A DNA stretch of 64,000 nt from an uncultured Mycoplasmatota bacterium (GTDB taxonomy: Bacteria; Bacillota_I; Bacilli_A; RF39; UBA660), in NCBI GenBank assembly GCA_946403755.1, contig CAMJBC010000002.1:78313-142312 (forward strand), given 5' to 3'. A model generated the notes under the pieces. The model saw only the letters and a program-made list of their open reading frames with translations. It was not told where the DNA came from and did not search any database. Of this stretch, positions 46,894 to 56,116 are shown one piece after another. The first letter of the stretch is position 1. Each line of letters opens with the position of its first letter. Both the position numbers and the translations under genes were made by a program.

Positions 46894-47888
46894 TAGGCAT
46901 TTTTAAGATTATTAATATGTATATTTAATTTATTAATACAATTCATAAATTCTTCTTCATTTTTGCATATTGCAAATTTATTTTTTAATTCTTTAGTACC
47001 AGGTATATTTTTTAAATATGCAAGAGCATGAGTTTTAATATCTAATATTGCTTTTCTATCCCCTTCATTAACTTTTATTAAATTATAATGTTTAAGAATC
47101 ATATTAGATATTTCTTCATATGTAGGTCTATCTATTACATTATTATTTTCAACATATTCTACACATTCTTTTATAAACCATGGATTTCCAATAGCAGCTC
47201 TTCCAATCATAATTGCATCGCAATTAGTTTCTTCTAACATTCTTTTAGCATCATATATAGTTTTAATATCACCATTACCTATTACTGGAATATTAACAGC
47301 TTCTTTAACCTTTTTTATATATGACCAATCTGCATTACCACTATAACCCTGTTCTCTAGTTCTAGGATGTATTGCTATTGCAGAAGCACCCGCTTTTTCA
47401 ATTAGTTTAGCAACTTCTACACAATTAATATTATCACTATTCCATCCTAATCTTATTTTAACTGTTATAGGTGTATTAGTATTATTTACAACATTTGAAA
47501 CTATTTCATATATTTTTTGAGGATTCTTTAATAAACCAGAACCAGCTTGTGATTTTAAAGCAACTTTAGGAACAGGACATCCCATATTAATATCAATAAT
47601 ATCTGGATGAGAATTTTCTTCTACAAATTTAGCAGCTTTTACAAAAGTATCTACATCACTACCAAATATTTGAATGCTAATAGGTCTTTCTTCATCTTTT
47701 ATTTTTAACATATCAATTGTTTTTTTACTGTTATAAATAATACCCATTGTACTAATCATTTCAGAGTATATTAAACCACAGTTCATTTCTTTTATAATAG
47801 TTCTATAACTACTATTAGAAATACCTGCCATTGGTGCTAAAACAATTCTATTATTAATTTTAATATTTCCTATTTTCCACATATGCAT
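46893..47888 (-). CDS. tRNA-dihydrouridine synthase (DusB type)
   Basis: FMN-dependent reduction of uridines in tRNA. The TIM barrel starts NRIVLAPMAGISNSSYR; DINMGCPVPKV contains the catalytic cysteine; GNGDI and MIGRAAIGNPWF are the phosphate-binding loops for FMN. 331 residues, DusB-like. The ribosome-binding site is weak (no clear GGAGG). Confidence 0.92.
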   Translation of the reverse strand: MHMWKIGNIKINNRIVLAPMAGISNSSYRTIIKEMNCGLIYSEMISTMGIIYNSKKTIDMLKIKDEERPISIQIFGSDVDTFVKAAKFVEENSHPDIIDINMGCPVPKVALKSQAGSGLLKNPQKIYEIVSNVVNNTNTPITVKIRLGWNSDNINCVEVAKLIEKAGASAIAIHPRTREQGYSGNADWSYIKKVKEAVNIPVIGNGDIKTIYDAKRMLEETNCDAIMIGRAAIGNPWFIKECVEYVENNNVIDRPTYEEISNMILKHYNLIKVNEGDRKAILDIKTHALAYLKNIPGTKELKNKFAICKNEEEFMNCINKLNIHINNLKNA

Positions 47889-47903
47889 AATTTATCATTT
47901 TAA

Positions 47904-47934
47904 AATAAAAAAGTAAATCATTTTGATTTACTTT
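47904..47934 (-). terminator. Terminator of the surface-protein gene
   Basis: AAGTAAATCA-TTT-TGATTTACTT with T-rich tract, overlapping the stop codon. Confidence 0.8.
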
Positions 47935-49097
47935 TATTCATTTAATTTGACTTCCTTATCTATAGTACATTTAATATCTTGAGTAACATTCATCCATACA
48001 AATTTATATTCATCTTTATTACCAGCACTTTGAGATCTTTCAGGTATTCTAGTAGGACAATTCAATTTTGGTATAACGCCTTCTGCTGCTGCTCCTTCTA
48101 GAACAGTAATACCAAGTTCACCAGTTCCACCTTCTTCTACAAGCATTTCATCAGAACCTTGTGAAATAGTGAACATTTCTTTAATATTTTCATCTTCTGA
48201 ATTAGTTATACTAATTTTATATTTCTTAACAGTTGCTTTAGTAAATGTTAATGAACATTTAGTATTATTAGCAGTTAATGCTCCAATTGAGAAATTATTA
48301 CTTGAATAATCAGCTTCTTGATTATTATTACATTTTATAGTATCTTTTCCTTTAACAAATTCATATTTATCTTGTGGATAAATAATATATGAAATAGAAT
48401 CACCATAATTAACTGTTGATGTTAATTTACCTTGTACACATGAATCACACTTACCATTTTTAACTTCTAATGAGAATGTTAATTTTCTAGGTATAAATGT
48501 TACTTTACAAGTAATATCACTATTAACAGCACTTATTTTTAATATATTTTTAGATTTATCATAATTAGCTATCTTATCATTAGAACATTGACTTTCGGAA
48601 AATTCATATCCATCATTTGGATTAATCTTAAATTCCCCATCTTTATATCTTTCTACAAAGTAATTATTATTTTCATCAGGTTCACCTTTAATAACAGTTA
48701 ATTTAACTTCATATCTAGCTTTAGTAAAGTATAATTCACATGTAGCATCTATGTCCTTGCTTGGTATAAATCTCCATTCTTCTTGATTAAAGTTTCCAGT
48801 GACACCTTCAGTACAATTATATTGATCAAATTTATATACTAATTGATCTTCTGCTGTAGAATTTTCTTCTGGCTTAGGATTAGTTGGAATTGAATCAACT
48901 TCTTCATTTTCTAAATAGTATTTATATTTAATATTTCTTTCAACAATTGTGCCATTTTCAGTCTCAATTGGTTTAGGTGGCAAATTATTTTTATTCTTAT
49001 TTGTTATATAGCCAAGTGCTGTTAAAGTACAAGAAAAAACAAGTAAGATTGCCACAAATATTGATAAAATTTTGAATGCTTTGTAATTCATTGCCAA
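47934..49097 (-). CDS. Exported protein with repeated cysteine-containing beta modules
   Basis: 387 residues, not matched to a named protein. A signal/anchor (residues 8-29) is followed by about four modules of 75-90 residues that each end in a pattern like ATCELYF, ITCKVTF, TKCSLTF or IKCTID, with another cysteine about 40 residues earlier (for example FSESQCSND). The modules resemble bacterial repeat domains of InlB-B or Ig-like type, with a probable disulfide per module. There is no LPxTG sorting signal, so the N-terminal helix probably anchors it. Adhesion or wall-linked function is inference only. Confidence 0.75.
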   Translation of the reverse strand: MAMNYKAFKILSIFVAILLVFSCTLTALGYITNKNKNNLPPKPIETENGTIVERNIKYKYYLENEEVDSIPTNPKPEENSTAEDQLVYKFDQYNCTEGVTGNFNQEEWRFIPSKDIDATCELYFTKARYEVKLTVIKGEPDENNNYFVERYKDGEFKINPNDGYEFSESQCSNDKIANYDKSKNILKISAVNSDITCKVTFIPRKLTFSLEVKNGKCDSCVQGKLTSTVNYGDSISYIIYPQDKYEFVKGKDTIKCNNNQEADYSSNNFSIGALTANNTKCSLTFTKATVKKYKISITNSEDENIKEMFTISQGSDEMLVEEGGTGELGITVLEGAAAEGVIPKLNCPTRIPERSQSAGNKDEYKFVWMNVTQDIKCTIDKEVKLNE

Positions 49098-49193
49098 CTC
49101 CTATTATAGAATAATTGTATAATGTATTAGTTTTAAAGTCAAGAAATCACATATTTAATATCGTAAAAAAAGCATAAAATGGGCAAAAAACAT

Positions 49194-49222
49194 TTGACTT
49201 TTTATATTTTATTTCATATAAT
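49194..49222 (+). promoter_or_regulatory. rplM-rpsI promoter
   Basis: TTGACT (49194-49199), 17 bases, TATAAT (49217-49222). Confidence 0.8.
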
Positions 49223-49225
49223 AGT

Positions 49226-49312
49226 CCCGGTACATTTTGAAGGAGATGCAATTTCCGTGGGAAGGAAAGTCATAGTTGCAAATATGATGCATTAAATTCA
49301 AAGAAGGGATTA
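49226..49312 (+). promoter_or_regulatory. L13-type ribosomal protein leader
   Basis: A 90-nt leader before rplM with CCCGGTACATTTTG, GGAGATGCAATTTCC and a distal TTGCAAAT, which can base-pair with ATGCAAT. Position and these elements fit the known L13 leader of Bacilli, thought to bind L13 and autoregulate rplM-rpsI. Confidence 0.65.
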
Positions 49313-49319
49313 TTAAAAT

Positions 49320-49751
49320 ATGAAAACATTTATGTTAAAAAAAGAAGAAGTTGAACATAAGTGGTATGTTATTGATGCAGAAGGAAAAACTTTAGGTAAA
49401 GTTGCTGCATTAGCTGCTCATGTATTGAGAGGAAAAAACAAACCAACTTATACTCCTCATGTAGCATGTGGAGACAATGTAATTATTATCAATGCTGAAA
49501 AAGTTAAATTAACTGGAAATAAATTAGAAGATAAAATGTATTACAATCATAGTGGATATCCAGGTGGGTTAAGAGAAAGAAATGCTAAAACTATGATAGA
49601 AAAATATCCAGTTGAAATGGTAGAAAGAGCTGTTAAGGGAATGCTTCCAAAAACAACATTAGGAAGACAAATGTTTAGACAATTATTTGTTTATGCAGGT
49701 AGTGATCATAAACATAGTGCTCAAAAACCAGAAAGTTTAGAGGTAAAGTAA
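49320..49751 (+). CDS. rplM: 50S ribosomal protein L13
   Basis: 143 residues; core [18 protein letters not shown] and [10 protein letters not shown] are family signatures. First gene of rplM-rpsI, one base before rpsI. Confidence 0.97.
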   Translation: MKTFMLKKEEVEHKWYVIDAEGKTLGKVAALAAHVLRGKNKPTYTPHVACGDNVIIINAEKVKLTGNKLEDKMYYNHSGYPGGLRERNAKTMIEKYPVEMVERAVKGMLPKTTLGRQMFRQLFVYAGSDHKHSAQKPESLEVK

Positions 49752-49752
49752 T

Positions 49753-50148
49753 ATGGCAAAAGAAGAAAAATTTACTGCTATAGGTAGAAGAAAAAGAAGT
49801 GTTGCTAAAGTAACTATTACTAAAGGAACTGGTAAAATAACTGTTAACGATAAAGATGTTAAAGATTATATGCCTTATGAAACTTTAGTTATGGATTTAG
49901 TTCAACCATTAGAATTAGTTGATGCTAAAGATAAATATGATATTAATGTAGTTGTTAAAGGTGGAGGATTCAGTGGACAAACTGGAGCAATCAGACTTGG
50001 AATAACTAGAGCATTAATGTTAGTAAATCAAGAAAATAGACCATCTTTAAAAGCTGCTGGAATGGTAACTCGTGATGCAAGAATTAAGGAAAGAAAGAAA
50101 TATGGTCTTAAGAAAGCTCGTAGAGCACCACAATTCAGTAAGAGATAA
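49753..50148 (+). CDS. rpsI: 30S ribosomal protein S9
   Basis: 131 residues ending in the conserved KKARRAPQFSKR tail that reaches the P site; GRRKRSVAKVTI near the start. Confidence 0.97.
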   Translation: MAKEEKFTAIGRRKRSVAKVTITKGTGKITVNDKDVKDYMPYETLVMDLVQPLELVDAKDKYDINVVVKGGGFSGQTGAIRLGITRALMLVNQENRPSLKAAGMVTRDARIKERKKYGLKKARRAPQFSKR

Positions 50149-50152
50149 TATG

Positions 50153-50177
50153 AAAAGTCCATTATTGGACTTTTTTA
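50153..50177 (+). terminator. Terminator of rplM-rpsI
   Basis: AAAAGTCC-ATTATT-GGACTTTT with T-run. Confidence 0.85.
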
Positions 50178-50225
50178 TTTGCCTAATTCTATGTTATAAT
50201 TATTTATAGAATAAAGAGGTGCTAT

Positions 50226-50825
50226 ATGATACTTTCAATTATTACCCCATATTATAAAACACTTGAATATACTAGAGTATTATCTGCAATATTAAAACCA
50301 CAATTAAAAGATAAAGTAGAGTGGATTATTGTAGATGATGGATGTAATGAAAAAGAATTAGATGATTTATGTGATAATGTTATACATTTAGAAAAAAATT
50401 CAGGTAATGCTTCCGTGCCAAGAAATGTGGGTATAGATGCTGCTAAAGGAAAATATATAGCATTTATAGATTCTGATGATAGAGTATCTTCAATATATGT
50501 TTATTTAATACTTAAAAAAATAGAAGAAGAAGATTTTGATTATTGTTATATTAGTTGGAAAACTGGTAATAATAAATATGTTATTGAAGATGAACCACCT
50601 GCTTGGAACACTTGTGTATGGAATTGTATTTATAAAAGAGAAACAATTGGTGATGTAAGATTTGATCCTAAACGTAATTTAGGCGAAGATACAGATTTTA
50701 ATAGTAAAGTTAGAAAAGGTAAAAAAGCTAATATAAAAGATATAATTTATTTTTATAATTGGAGAAGACCAGACAGTTTAACTACAAATTATAGAGAAGG
50801 AAAAATACCTTTTACAAACGAATAA
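50226..50825 (+). CDS. Family 2 (GT-A) glycosyltransferase
   Basis: 199 residues. N-terminal SIITPYYKTLEY, VEWIIVDDG and the metal-binding FIDSDDRVS (DxD) are the GT-A hallmarks; GEDTDFN is the later acidic motif. It is shorter than usual (250-330), so the acceptor part is reduced. There is no membrane anchor. The donor sugar is unknown. It has its own promoter-like TATAAT near 50197. Confidence 0.85.
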   Translation: MILSIITPYYKTLEYTRVLSAILKPQLKDKVEWIIVDDGCNEKELDDLCDNVIHLEKNSGNASVPRNVGIDAAKGKYIAFIDSDDRVSSIYVYLILKKIEEEDFDYCYISWKTGNNKYVIEDEPPAWNTCVWNCIYKRETIGDVRFDPKRNLGEDTDFNSKVRKGKKANIKDIIYFYNWRRPDSLTTNYREGKIPFTNE

Positions 50826-50832
50826 TAATATA

Positions 50833-50851
50833 AGCACTTAGTGCTTTTTTA
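50833..50851 (+). terminator. Terminator after the glycosyltransferase gene
   Basis: AGCAC-TTA-GTGCT with six T. Confidence 0.75.
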
Positions 50852-50888
50852 TTTTAATAAAATAATATATAATAAAATTGGTGATAAT

Positions 50889-51278
50889 ATGAAAAAGTCA
50901 GTAATTATAGCAGTAGTATTAATAGCTTGTATAGTATTATTATTAGTTGTTAATAAAAAAGAAAAGAAAAAAGATAATGATTTAGAATGTGATGTTTTTC
51001 AAAATAATAAATATAGTATTATTTTTCATAGTAATGGAGGACCTGAAATAGAAACAGTAGAGATATGTGATGATTGTAGTAGAAGTGAAGATAATTCTTT
51101 ACCTGTTATAGCTAGAAAAGATTATGACTTTGAAGGATGGTATTATGATTCATCATTTTTAATGAAAGCTAATGTTAAAACAATAGATGAATTAAATATT
51201 TCAATTGAAAGAGATAATGATGGGTGTGATTATAAATATAAAGATATAAATTTATATGCATTATGGACTAAAAAATAG
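50889..51278 (+). CDS. Small membrane-anchored protein with an InlB-B-type repeat
   Basis: 129 residues: membrane helix (about 3-20), a lysine-rich cytoplasm/wall transition, then one Listeria-Bacteroides-type repeat (YSIIFHSNGGPEIETV, FEGWYYDSS, NLYALW) interrupted by an acidic insertion. Cysteines at about 34, 61, 64 and 116 could form disulfides. Function unknown; probably surface-exposed. ATG 50889 follows GGTGAT. Confidence 0.75.
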   Translation: MKKSVIIAVVLIACIVLLLVVNKKEKKKDNDLECDVFQNNKYSIIFHSNGGPEIETVEICDDCSRSEDNSLPVIARKDYDFEGWYYDSSFLMKANVKTIDELNISIERDNDGCDYKYKDINLYALWTKK

Positions 51279-51354
51279 TGTTAAGTTAATAAAAAATGAT
51301 TTTAAATGAATCTTATTAATGATATAATTTAATAAGATAGAAAGGTGTGAATAA

Positions 51355-52287
51355 GTGGGAGCTAAAGTTTTTAGAACTATTGATGAACAACTCGATATTC
51401 TTAAGAGTAAAGGCTTAACTATCGAGGATTATGACAGGGCTAGTGAGATAGTTTTGAGAGAAAACTACTTCTTTTTGAATGGTTATAGAGGTCCTTTTTT
51501 AGCTGTTGGTTCAAAGAGATTTATAGATGGCGCTACATTTGAAGAAATGTATTCTTTATTCACATTTGATAGATTTTTTAGAAATATAATATTTAAAAAT
51601 GTTCTTATAGTAGAAAATAACTATAAATCTATATTTAGTTATGTATTAAGTAAGAAATTTGGTTATAAAGAAAAAGATTATTTAAATCCAGATAACTTTG
51701 ATAGAAATAAAGAAAGAGCTAGACAAGTTAATGATTTAATTAGAAAAGTAAAAAGACAAATTAGAATAAATGGTTATCAACATGAAGCTACATCACATTA
51801 TATTAATAATTATGGATATATTCCTTTATGGGTTAGTGTTAAAGTACTTAGTTTTGGATTAATGGGTGAATTATTTACTATATTAAGACAAGAAGAAAAA
51901 GATGAAATAGCTTCATATTATAAAAATGTTGATAGTAATGAATTAAGTGATTATTTAGCAATATTATCTAATTATAGAAATTTATGTGCTCATGAAGATA
52001 TTTTATATAATCATGAAACACAAAAATCTATAGATGATACTAAATATCATTTATTATTAAATATACCTCAAGTAGATGATCAATATATATTTGGTAAAAA
52101 TGATATATTTGCATTAATAATTATTTTAAAACAAATGTTAACATATTCTGATTTTAAAATGATGATGAATGAAATAGATTATGAAATAGATTGGTTAAGT
52201 TCTAAATTAAAATCTATAGATGTTCAAAAAGTATTATATAGAATGGGATTTCCAGAAAATTACAAACAAATATCTTATTTAGAATAG
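51355..52287 (+). CDS. Abi_2/AbiF-type HEPN protein (probable abortive-infection or RNA-targeting factor)
   Basis: 310 residues of the Abi_2 (AbiD/AbiF) family. The N-terminal FRTIDEQLDILKSKGLTI and LNGYRGPFL are family features, and RNLCAH (208-213) is the Rx4H HEPN ribonuclease motif. Relatives include phage-abortive systems, but many are chromosomal with unknown role. The start is GTG 51355 behind AAAGGTG. The first 150 bases use codons richer in G+C (such as ctc, agg, gag) than the rest. No methylase or antitoxin partner is adjacent. Confidence 0.85.
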   Translation: MGAKVFRTIDEQLDILKSKGLTIEDYDRASEIVLRENYFFLNGYRGPFLAVGSKRFIDGATFEEMYSLFTFDRFFRNIIFKNVLIVENNYKSIFSYVLSKKFGYKEKDYLNPDNFDRNKERARQVNDLIRKVKRQIRINGYQHEATSHYINNYGYIPLWVSVKVLSFGLMGELFTILRQEEKDEIASYYKNVDSNELSDYLAILSNYRNLCAHEDILYNHETQKSIDDTKYHLLLNIPQVDDQYIFGKNDIFALIIILKQMLTYSDFKMMMNEIDYEIDWLSSKLKSIDVQKVLYRMGFPENYKQISYLE

Positions 52288-52296
52288 AGTTTAATA

Positions 52297-53382
52297 ATGG
52301 AAGAAAATAAACGTAGAAAAAATAATAGTATTGGTTTAATTATTTGCACAATAATATTTGTTTTAGCTATTGAAACAGTTGTATATTATTTGTTTTTTGC
52401 GTCTAATGAAACAAATAATATAACTAAAAATGAAACTATTATTTATTCATCAGAAGAAAAACAATTATTAAATGGAATAGATAAAATTTATAATACAGTT
52501 GTAGTAATTGAAAAATATAAAATGGGTAAAGTAGTTTCTACTGGATCTGGTTTTATTTATGATAAAAATGGTTATATTTTAACTAATCATCATGTAATTA
52601 ATGGTGCTGAAGAAGTTAGAGTAATATTATCTAGTGGAAATACTATCAAAGCTACAGTTGTTGGTAGTGATGAATTTGCAGATATTGGTGTATTAAAAAT
52701 AGATAAAGCATATGTTAAAAATGTTGCTACATTAGGTAGTAGTGAAAAAATGAAAATAGGTCAAACAGTATTTACTATTGGTTCACCAATTGATTCAAGT
52801 TATGCTGGAACTATTACAAAAGGAATACTTAGTGGAAAAGATAGAATGGTAGCTGTTTCAGTTAGTTCTAAATCAAAAGATTGGATCATGAATGTTATGC
52901 AAACTGATGCTGCTATAAATCCAGGTAATAGTGGAGGTCCATTGTGTAATATTAATGGAGAAGTAATTGGTATTAATTCTATGAAAATAGTTGAATCAGA
53001 AATAGAAGGAATAGGATTTGCTATTCCAATAGAAGATGCTAAAGAATATGCTGATGAAATAATAAGTGGAAATAAAAGAAAAAGAGCAACACTTGGAATA
53101 AGTATGGCTGATTTATCAAATGCAACAGCATATTATGGTGTATATATTGATTATTCAGTTACATCAGGAGTATTAGTAGTAAAGGTAGCACAAGAAGGAG
53201 CTTGTGCAAAAGCTGGAATTCAACCAGGTGATGTTATAACAAAAATAGGAAATATTAATGTAAATAATGTAGCAGAATTAAGATATTATTTATATAAACA
53301 TGAACCAGGTGAAAAAATAAATATTACATTTAAAAGAATGAAAAATGAATATACTTCACAAATAACATTAGGAGAGAGTTAA
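52297..53382 (+). CDS. HtrA/DegP-type membrane-anchored serine protease
   Basis: 361 residues: N-terminal membrane helix (about 12-34), trypsin-like domain with catalytic triad H99 (TNHHV), D129 (FADIGVL) and S212 (PGNSGGP), and a single PDZ domain (about 270-355). Acts outside the membrane on misfolded exported proteins. It begins 10 bases after the Abi gene. Confidence 0.93.
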   Translation: MEENKRRKNNSIGLIICTIIFVLAIETVVYYLFFASNETNNITKNETIIYSSEEKQLLNGIDKIYNTVVVIEKYKMGKVVSTGSGFIYDKNGYILTNHHVINGAEEVRVILSSGNTIKATVVGSDEFADIGVLKIDKAYVKNVATLGSSEKMKIGQTVFTIGSPIDSSYAGTITKGILSGKDRMVAVSVSSKSKDWIMNVMQTDAAINPGNSGGPLCNINGEVIGINSMKIVESEIEGIGFAIPIEDAKEYADEIISGNKRKRATLGISMADLSNATAYYGVYIDYSVTSGVLVVKVAQEGACAKAGIQPGDVITKIGNINVNNVAELRYYLYKHEPGEKINITFKRMKNEYTSQITLGES

Positions 53383-53395
53383 TCTCTCTTTTTAA
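53372..53395 (+). terminator. Terminator after the HtrA gene
   Basis: GAGAGAG-TTAAT-CTCTCTTTTT hairpin overlapping the stop. Confidence 0.7.
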
Positions 53396-53446
53396 ATTAT
53401 TGAAAAAAAATAAGTTATAAATTATAATTAAATAGAGGATAAAGAT

Positions 53447-56089
53447 ATGAAAAAGGATAAAAAAGATAAAATATTTGATGAACTTTTAAAAAAGTATAAA
53501 ACTTCTTTAAGTGGTTTAAATAAAAAAGAAGTAGAAATAAGATTAGATAAATATGGATTAAATGAATTACCAAAAGAAAAAGAAAAAAGCGTATTACGTT
53601 TATTTTTAGGAGCATTAAATGATCCAATTATTTATGTATTAATAGTATCAACAATACTATCTTTTATTGTTGGAGAAGTAACTGATGCATTAGTAATTCT
53701 ATTTATTATATTTGTTGATGCTTGTGTTGCTACTGTTCAAGAATATAGAGCAGCTAAAAATAGTGAGGCATTAAAAGAATTAATTAAATTTAAAGTAAAA
53801 GTTATCAGAGAAAATAAACAAATAGAAATAGATTCATCAAATGTAGTACCTGGAGATATTATAGTAGTAGAATCAGGTACTAAGTTATCTGCAGATGCTA
53901 GAATTATTAAAAGTAATAATTTAACTGTAGATGAATCAGTATTAACTGGTGAAAGTATAGCAGTTATTAAAACACATAAAATAGAGGATGAAAAAGAAGA
54001 AAGTATTAAAATGAATACTTTATATGCTGGTACTTCTGTTATAACAGGTAGAGCAATAGCAGTAGTTGTAGGAACTGGATTACATACAGAGGTAGGAAAA
54101 ATAGCTGAAAAAGTAACTACTACAGAAGAAAGTAAACCACCTCTAGTAATTAGAATGGAAAAATTTTCAAAACAAATTACAGTTATTATTTTAGTAATTG
54201 CTCTTATAATAGCTTGCATTTTATATTTTAAAGGAACTAACTTATTTGATATATTCACATGTGTAGTTGCATTATCTATTTCAGCTATGCCTGAAGGCTT
54301 ACCTTTAGCACTTACTATGGCATTAACTATTGGTTCCAATAAAATGGCTAAAAGAAATGTAATAGTAAAAAAACTAAATTCAGTAGAAAGTTTGGGTAGT
54401 TGTACAGTAATAGCAAGTGATAAAACTGGTACTCTTACTGTTAATGAACAAACAGCTAAAAAAATTCTATTGCCTAATGGTGAAGAATTTGACGTAGATG
54501 GAACAGGATATAATGATGTAGGAAATATTATTCCAGTTAATAATGCCAATATAGAGAATGCTAAATATATTTCTATATTAGGTAATATTAATAATGAAGC
54601 TATGCTTGAAAAAACAAGAGGTAAATGGAATTGTTTTGGTGATTCTATTGATATAGCATTTATAGCATTATCTATGAAACTTGGTGTTAATGATATTGAT
54701 TATAAAAAAATATATGAAATACCATATGAATCAGAAAAGAAGTATAGTGCATTTTTCTATACTAAAGATGATAAAAAATATTGTACTGCTAAAGGATCTT
54801 TAGAAGTAATATTAGATTTTTGTAATTCTGCAATAGTAGATGGTAAAAAGATAAAATTAGATAGAGAAAAAATATTAAAACAAAATGATGAATTAGCAGC
54901 TAATGGTTATAGAGTTATAGCTTTATGTGATGGAGAAATACCTGATAAAGAAAGATATAATGAAGGAGATATTACAAAACTAAATTTTGTTGGTTTAGTA
55001 GGATTTATTGATCCAATTAGAAAAGAAGCATTGCAAGCAATTAGAGAATGTAAAACAGCAAATATTAAAGTATTAATGATTACTGGAGATCATGCTTTAA
55101 CTGCATATGCTATAGCTAAAGATTTAGATATTGTTTCAAGTAAAAAAGAAGTTATTACTGGTAAAGAATTAGAAACTGTATCTGGTAATAAGAAAAAATT
55201 TGATGATTTAATTAAAGATAAAAAAGTGTTTGCAAGAGTAACACCTCTTCAAAAATTAGAAATAGTAGAATCATTACAAAGACAAGGTGAATTTGTTGCT
55301 GTAACAGGTGATGGTGTAAATGATGCTCCTGCATTAAAAGCAGCTAATATTGGTGTTGCTATGGGTAGTGGTACTGATGTAGCAAAAGAAACAGCTAAAA
55401 TGATTATTATAGATGATAATTTTGCATCAATAGTAGCTGGTATTGAAGAAGGTAGAAATGCTTATTCAAATATTAGAAAAATAAGTATTATGCTATTATC
55501 CTGTGGTCTTGCAGAAGTATTATTCTTTGTGCTTTCAATAGCGTTTAATTTAGATATGCCTTTAGTAGCAATACAATTGTTATGGTTAAATTTAGTTACT
55601 GATGGATTACAAGATATAGCTCTATCATTTGAAAGAGAAACAGATACTATTATGAAAGAAAAACCAAGAAGTACTAAAGAAAGTTTATTTGAAAAAGAAT
55701 TAACTATTCAATTATTATTAAGTGGTTTATTTATAGGAATACTAGTATTTGTAGTTTGGTTTATATTAATTAAGAAAATAGGTTTAGAAGTAAGACATGC
55801 TAGAGGATATATCTTAGCATTAATGGTATTTATTCAAAATATTCATGTTCTTAACTGTAGAAGTGAAAGAAAGAGTGTATTTAAAAATGGATTTAGAAAG
55901 AACCCATTTGTATTATTAACAATTGTTTCATCAATTATATTACAAATAATTGTTATGGAAGTATCATTCTTGTCAGATAAATTAAAAACATTTAGTTTAG
56001 GTTTCTTTGAAATGTTGATTCTATTTGTCATTGCATTGTCAATTTTACCTGTAATGGAGTCTTATAAACATTTAAAATCTAAAAAATAA
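53447..56089 (+). CDS. Calcium-transporting P-type ATPase (P2A/P2B-like)
   Basis: 880 residues with the full P-type layout: N-terminal cation ATPase domain (LSGLNKKEVEIRLDKYGLNE), TGES actuator loop, phosphorylation motif DKTGTLTVNE, and hinge GDGVNDAPALKAANIGVAMG. About ten membrane helices are present, with PEGLPLALT in helix 4 and NLVTDGL in helix 6, as in calcium pumps. Expels Ca2+ (possibly Mn2+) at the cell membrane. Confidence 0.93.
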   Translation: MKKDKKDKIFDELLKKYKTSLSGLNKKEVEIRLDKYGLNELPKEKEKSVLRLFLGALNDPIIYVLIVSTILSFIVGEVTDALVILFIIFVDACVATVQEYRAAKNSEALKELIKFKVKVIRENKQIEIDSSNVVPGDIIVVESGTKLSADARIIKSNNLTVDESVLTGESIAVIKTHKIEDEKEESIKMNTLYAGTSVITGRAIAVVVGTGLHTEVGKIAEKVTTTEESKPPLVIRMEKFSKQITVIILVIALIIACILYFKGTNLFDIFTCVVALSISAMPEGLPLALTMALTIGSNKMAKRNVIVKKLNSVESLGSCTVIASDKTGTLTVNEQTAKKILLPNGEEFDVDGTGYNDVGNIIPVNNANIENAKYISILGNINNEAMLEKTRGKWNCFGDSIDIAFIALSMKLGVNDIDYKKIYEIPYESEKKYSAFFYTKDDKKYCTAKGSLEVILDFCNSAIVDGKKIKLDREKILKQNDELAANGYRVIALCDGEIPDKERYNEGDITKLNFVGLVGFIDPIRKEALQAIRECKTANIKVLMITGDHALTAYAIAKDLDIVSSKKEVITGKELETVSGNKKKFDDLIKDKKVFARVTPLQKLEIVESLQRQGEFVAVTGDGVNDAPALKAANIGVAMGSGTDVAKETAKMIIIDDNFASIVAGIEEGRNAYSNIRKISIMLLSCGLAEVLFFVLSIAFNLDMPLVAIQLLWLNLVTDGLQDIALSFERETDTIMKEKPRSTKESLFEKELTIQLLLSGLFIGILVFVVWFILIKKIGLEVRHARGYILALMVFIQNIHVLNCRSERKSVFKNGFRKNPFVLLTIVSSIILQIIVMEVSFLSDKLKTFSLGFFEMLILFVIALSILPVMESYKHLKSKK

Positions 56090-56116
56090 TGATATAATGA
56101 AAATAAGGTGAAATAT

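Noticed and set aside
53737..54549. 270-codon minus-strand open frame inside the P-type ATPase gene
   Set aside because: Antisense shadow of a well-supported gene; serine/isoleucine-rich composition typical of A+T-rich complements.
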